Assembly: GCA_027578815.1 (NCBI GenBank)
Contig: JANBTH010000436.1
Coordinates: forward strand, 1 to 17,423
DNA length: 17,423 bases
Direction: 5' to 3'
DNA from: Coemansia sp. RSA 1804
Taxonomy: Eukaryota > Kickxellomycota > Kickxellomycetes > Kickxellales > Kickxellaceae
Of this stretch, positions 14,431-17,423 are shown piece after piece. Made by a program: the position numbers and the translations under genes. The notes below the pieces were generated by a model. That model had not been told where the DNA came from, searched no databases, and saw only the letters and a program-made list of their open reading frames with translations. Position 1 is the first letter of the stretch. The number at the start of each line of letters is the position of its first letter.

Positions 14431-15708
14431 TTAGAATATACTTGGATTTAATGCCACACAAGCCAATAGCAAAAGAACGAGAAGCAGAATGGAAACATGA
14501 AAAGTATTGTTTTTCCAGAAAACATGCGTGCTGTATTTTTTGTCTATCTCCAGAGTGTGGACTGGTGTTTTGTTTGCGGGTCGAGTTGTGAGTAAGGTAG
14601 AGAAGGTGTTTTGACGGTTAAACGTGGTTATCATAGAATCAATGCTATTTACAAAGCGTTCACATTCTTGAGTGTGTATTGCATGCTCTGCTTTTTCAAA
14701 GTGTTGGAAAATAACCTTTTGCCTTCCGATACAGTTGGCCATGTATTCAGAGTTTGCCGGATTAATTATCCTGTCTTTGGATCCCACTATAACAAGAATC
14801 TGTTTGTTTGGGAGTTTTATTCCTAAATCTAAAAGTTCAGACGATGATGTTCTGTGGCGGAATACACCTAGCAAGTGTCCTAAAGATGTGAATTTTGACA
14901 TACGCAGTCTATATTTTGCTCTTCTTTTTGTGCCAACTAGATAGTAATCAAGCATAGTTTTACATCCGGATCCATCTGGTGCAGGTGATTCCAGGTGTTC
15001 TCGCGTGTAGTATGATAGGCAGATGTTCTCAAATTTTGTTTTTCTGTCTTGCGAAAGGAGTATGCGCACGGTGTCTATAATGCTTGTAAAAGGCGGAATG
15101 TAGCCTCCTGATGTTGTTGCACCTAGTGTTAATGTTTTAACCATGTTGGTGTAGTTGCAGGCAAATTCTAATGCTACCATACCGCCTAGACTGACTCCAA
15201 TTATATTAACATTGTCCCACTCGAGAACAGTCAAAAGCTTTTTTAAGTCGGACGCTAGCGTAGACGAGGTGATTGACAGAATCCCGCCCCTTTCGTCAGA
15301 ATGGCCTGTGCCACGGTGGTCGTACACAAGACATTGGTAGTTGCCAAGCTTGAGAAACTGCTCGACGTTGGATTCCCACATGTGATGGTCGGCACGCATT
15401 CCTACAACAGCAGTGAGTGGTATTTGGTTAATGTATTAGCAATTCATTATTTCTTTCAATCTTTACTGGCAGTTTAAACAATATGTGTGCGAACAGCACA
15501 AAATAAAGCCTAGTGGCTTACCATTGACAAAAACTATGCGTTCGGTTCCACTTCCATATATTTCATAGTACACGTTTAGTGGTTCTGTACCATTGCTGTC
15601 AGTGCTGTCAATATCTACTATGCCTCTTTTATGCAGTTGGCTCCAAATAGGACTATCTGTTGCTTCAGCAGGCAAGTTGGAATCATTAGCAGCAACATTA
15701 GCCACCAT
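14431..15708 (-). CDS. Alpha/beta hydrolase, copy 2, with C-terminal membrane anchor
   Basis: Two exons on the minus strand, 15708-15522 and 15401-14431, joined in phase 1, encode 385 aa. The first exon is 187 nt, exactly as in copy 1. Catalytic features are the VVFVNG-like oxyanion loop (here IVFVNGMRADHHMW), DHRGTGHS, the elbow GVSLGG with Ser133, Asp272 in GSKDRIINP and His302 in EKAEHAIHTQE. The lid-like SPAPDGSGC and FRHRT segments are shared with copy 1. Unlike copy 1, the protein continues for about 55 residues and ends with a strongly hydrophobic helix (VSILLLVLLLLACVAL) followed by NPSIF, the layout of a tail-anchored membrane protein facing the cytosol. No in-frame upstream ATG exists before a stop. 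Substrate unknown. Its codons are more AT-rich than those of copy 1. Confidence 0.9.
15402..15521 (-). other. Intron of hydrolase copy 2
   Basis: 120 bp on the minus strand, GTAAGC...GTAG, with a CTAAT branch-like site about 34 nt before the acceptor. Same codon and phase as the intron of copy 1. Confidence 0.92.
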
Positions 15709-15744
15709 ACTACCCCTCTTTTTATGTTAAATTTGATAAAAAGA

Positions 15745-15754
15745 GATATATAAA
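15745..15754 (-). promoter_or_regulatory. TATA-like element of hydrolase copy 2
   Basis: The minus strand reads TTTATATATC about 40 bp before ATG 15708. The spacing implies a very short 5' leader. The plus strand reads TATATAAA, so orientation is ambiguous. Confidence 0.35.
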
Positions 15755-16522
15755 CGTGAAAGTGAAAGAGGTATTATCTAGAAAGAAAGAAAATTACTCA
15801 ATAAAAGAGGTGGGCTGAGGATTTGAACTATTGTTGAACGCTTTATACAAGAGACACATATCTCTCTTGTTCATTCATTTTAATACTACAAAAAACCCCC
15901 CGACAGAAAAGACTGACATATGCTTTGCTCTGTCTTTTTCTACAACGAAAAGGGATATGGAAAGAACAAAAGTCACAGAAGAGTGACAAATTGGGGGTGT
16001 TGGATTAACCGGAAATGTCAGCCCTCCATTTTTCATACAATTTTGGTGTTCATTCATCTATTTCTACCCATGTATTAGGAAACAGTCATTTAGAATTCAA
16101 TATGTGTAAAATATGAATGTAAGATATTGAGAACTGCGGATGTGGTTGGGCATACATTGAATTGGGGCTAACAAGTGGAGACATGTGGGTTTTGCGCTTG
16201 AACAGCTAGATAAACTGTACTTTTTTCAAAGGCAAGGTGAAAGCCGAGTCGCATTTGTTTAAAGAATGATAATGATGAGCGTAGAATCATTTTGCATTCC
16301 TTTAGCTTTTGTTTTTCTATGCAACGCACTGTATCTTTTCTCTGTCCATTCTGATGAAACGCATTCATTCTTGGCATAGCACGTGGTTTAGCACTCTATG
16401 CGGAGCCAATTACCGTTGGCCTGTGAAAATGACTGGATTAGGACCGGTGATTGTGATTCGCCGATATCGGTGATTGGGAGACAGTCCTGATCAAGACTGG
16501 TTTGATATGCAGCATTCTTGAT

Positions 16523-16546
16523 GGCTGGCTGGCTGGCTGGCTGGCT
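16523..16546. repeat. (GGCT)6 tetranucleotide microsatellite
   Basis: Six perfect GGCT units in tandem inside the divergent promoter region, a likely length-polymorphic site. Confidence 0.9.
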
Positions 16547-16862
16547 TTCATCGATTGTTGCTGTTGGGGGAAGATCAGTCATTAAAAACGTAAGTTTTGT
16601 TCCTCCATTCTTACTCACTAAGCGAAGACACGCATAAAAGCGCTTGAATGGGAATGGCTTTGGCTTTTCTTTTTGCTAGTTTTGTTCAAAAAGCCCTTTT
16701 TCTCTTCCATTACATTCTATTTTGTTTTTCTTTCCATTGCAAACAGCAGGTATTAAAGCAACCTTCTCACTTCTTCTTTTTATTAATTAATACTTTGCAA
16801 TTCTTCTTCCCTTTTTACTTCCATCCTTTTTGTTCAGCGACACTCTGTTTCAGCAAGAGAAA

Positions 16863-17423
16863 ATGACAGGCACCGAGTGGACCGCAAAGAAGGTTCGCGG
16901 CACGTTCATTGGCTTTTTCCAGGAGCGCGGGCACACGTTTGTGCCATCGTCGTCGACGGTTCCGCATGACGATCCGACGCTTCTGTTTGCCAACGCAGGA
17001 ATGAACCAGTACAAGCCGATTATCCAGGGCACGGTTGATCCAGCGTCGGATTTCGCCAAGCTCACCCGCGCCTGCAACAGCCAGAAATGCATCCGCGCCG
17101 GTAAGTAACACTGTACATGTTTGTGTTCTGGTGGTAAAACGGGGAATAAAATCACACACACAGCATGCTCTGCAAGCGTGAGTCACAAACAGATGATATG
17201 TCTCCAGCGCATACAATGAATGCAATCTGACTTGTAGCTGCCGTGCATTTAACTAAAAAAACATTGCCGTGTGTGCAAATCTTCTTACATTCCTCTTTTC
17301 TTTTGGTTCCCATCACTCTCTGGTGTGTATCACGCATATTTTGATGTCTAATTAGGCGGCAAACACAACGATCTGGACGACGTTGGCAAGGATGTGTACC
17401 ACCACACGTTCTTTGAGATGCTG
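16863..17423 (+). CDS. ALA1: Alanyl-tRNA synthetase, 5' part (class IIc)
   Basis: Exon 1 is 16863-17100. Exon 2 begins at 17356 and runs off the right edge, so about 100 N-terminal residues of roughly 950 are visible. The sequence matches the conserved N-terminal catalytic region of cytosolic AlaRS: [57 protein letters not shown] and YHHTFFEML, which includes class II motif 1. The enzyme attaches alanine to tRNA-Ala in the cytosol and in many fungi also supplies mitochondria from the same gene. ATG 16863 places the conserved WTA...R..F about where it begins in other eukaryotes. The in-frame region upstream is open only to 16791, has no ATG and lacks arginines, so it does not look like a mitochondrial presequence. 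Codons are GC-rich, as expected of a strongly expressed gene. Confidence 0.97.
17101..17355 (+). other. Intron of the alanyl-tRNA synthetase gene
   Basis: 255 bp, GTAAGT...TTAG, phase 1. Joining 17100 to 17356 restores the invariant RAGGKHND sequence. It is more than twice as long as the two hydrolase introns. Confidence 0.95.

Larger units (their letters stand above)
15709..16862. other. Divergent promoter region, hydrolase 2 and alanyl-tRNA synthetase
   Basis: About 1.15 kb between two divergently transcribed genes. It holds a TATA-like element for the hydrolase (15745-15754), an 8-bp inverted repeat ACAAGAGA/TCTCTTGT at 15847-15870, a (GGCT)6 microsatellite, and a long pyrimidine-rich tract from about 16690 to the synthetase ATG, as is common before highly expressed fungal housekeeping genes. 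No further gene is supported. Confidence 0.55.

Noticed and set aside
2688..15708. Large recent inverted duplication bounded by the two hydrolase genes
   Set aside because: The hydrolase proteins are only about half identical and the genes beside them differ, so the inverted pair is old or coincidental.
15812..15835. Minus-strand AGTTCAAATCCTCAGCCCAC followed by a T run, like a tRNA B box and terminator
   Set aside because: The T-arm stem does not pair and there is no A box or cloverleaf upstream.
16388..16618. 76-codon minus-strand frame across the GGCT repeat
   Set aside because: It starts with GTG and part of its sequence is the translated microsatellite.
16791..16862. Possible non-ATG N-terminal extension of alanyl-tRNA synthetase for a mitochondrial isoform, as known for yeast ALA1
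   Set aside because: The open stretch is only 24 codons, derives from a pyrimidine-rich tract, and has no arginines, so it does not look like a targeting sequence.

Overview
The window is eukaryotic, and almost certainly from a fungus. Its genes are short-introned or intronless and separated by AT-rich spacers. Promoters have TATA boxes about 80-130 bp before the start codon, and the spliceosomal introns are GT...AG, two of them with CTAAC/CTAAT branch-like sites. The gene content fits too: a histidine-brace lytic polysaccharide monooxygenase, laccase-like multicopper oxidases, a yeast-type MATE transporter and cytosolic alanyl-tRNA synthetase. The F-box-like/leucine-rich-repeat protein has an N-terminus I associate with large families in Kickxellales (Coemansia and relatives), so an early-diverging fungus is my best guess. 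That assignment is an inference.

Layout from left to right. Positions 1-165 may be the 3' end of a plus-strand gene or retroelement. A gene-poor stretch follows up to 1631. A secreted AA11-like LPMO (1632-2405, +) comes next, then alpha/beta hydrolase copy 1 (2688-3788, +, one intron). A small 65-aa ORF of unknown function (4454-4651, +) has a TATA box and a strong hairpin in its presumed leader. It is followed by an F-box-like/LRR protein (5102-6691, +), and convergent to that a MATE transporter (6871-8457, -). Two tandem, intronless, secreted multicopper oxidases of 539 aa each follow (8922-10541 and 11972-13591, -). Alpha/beta hydrolase copy 2 is at 14431-15708 (-, one intron at the same codon and phase as copy 1). 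The last gene is the 5' end of alanyl-tRNA synthetase (16863-17423, +, with a 255-bp intron), which runs off the right edge.

Working together: the two oxidases share promoter elements, a conserved block just past the stop codon and long identical coding patches, so they are a tandem duplication kept similar by selection or gene conversion. The MATE transporter, both oxidases and hydrolase copy 2 are consecutive on the minus strand, and hydrolase copy 1 lies to the left in the opposite orientation. This would fit a small accessory locus that oxidises, hydrolyses and exports small aromatic or xenobiotic compounds, but nothing in the sequence proves a shared pathway. The F-box-like gene and the small ORF are AT-rich in codon use. 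The LPMO and alanyl-tRNA synthetase are GC-rich.
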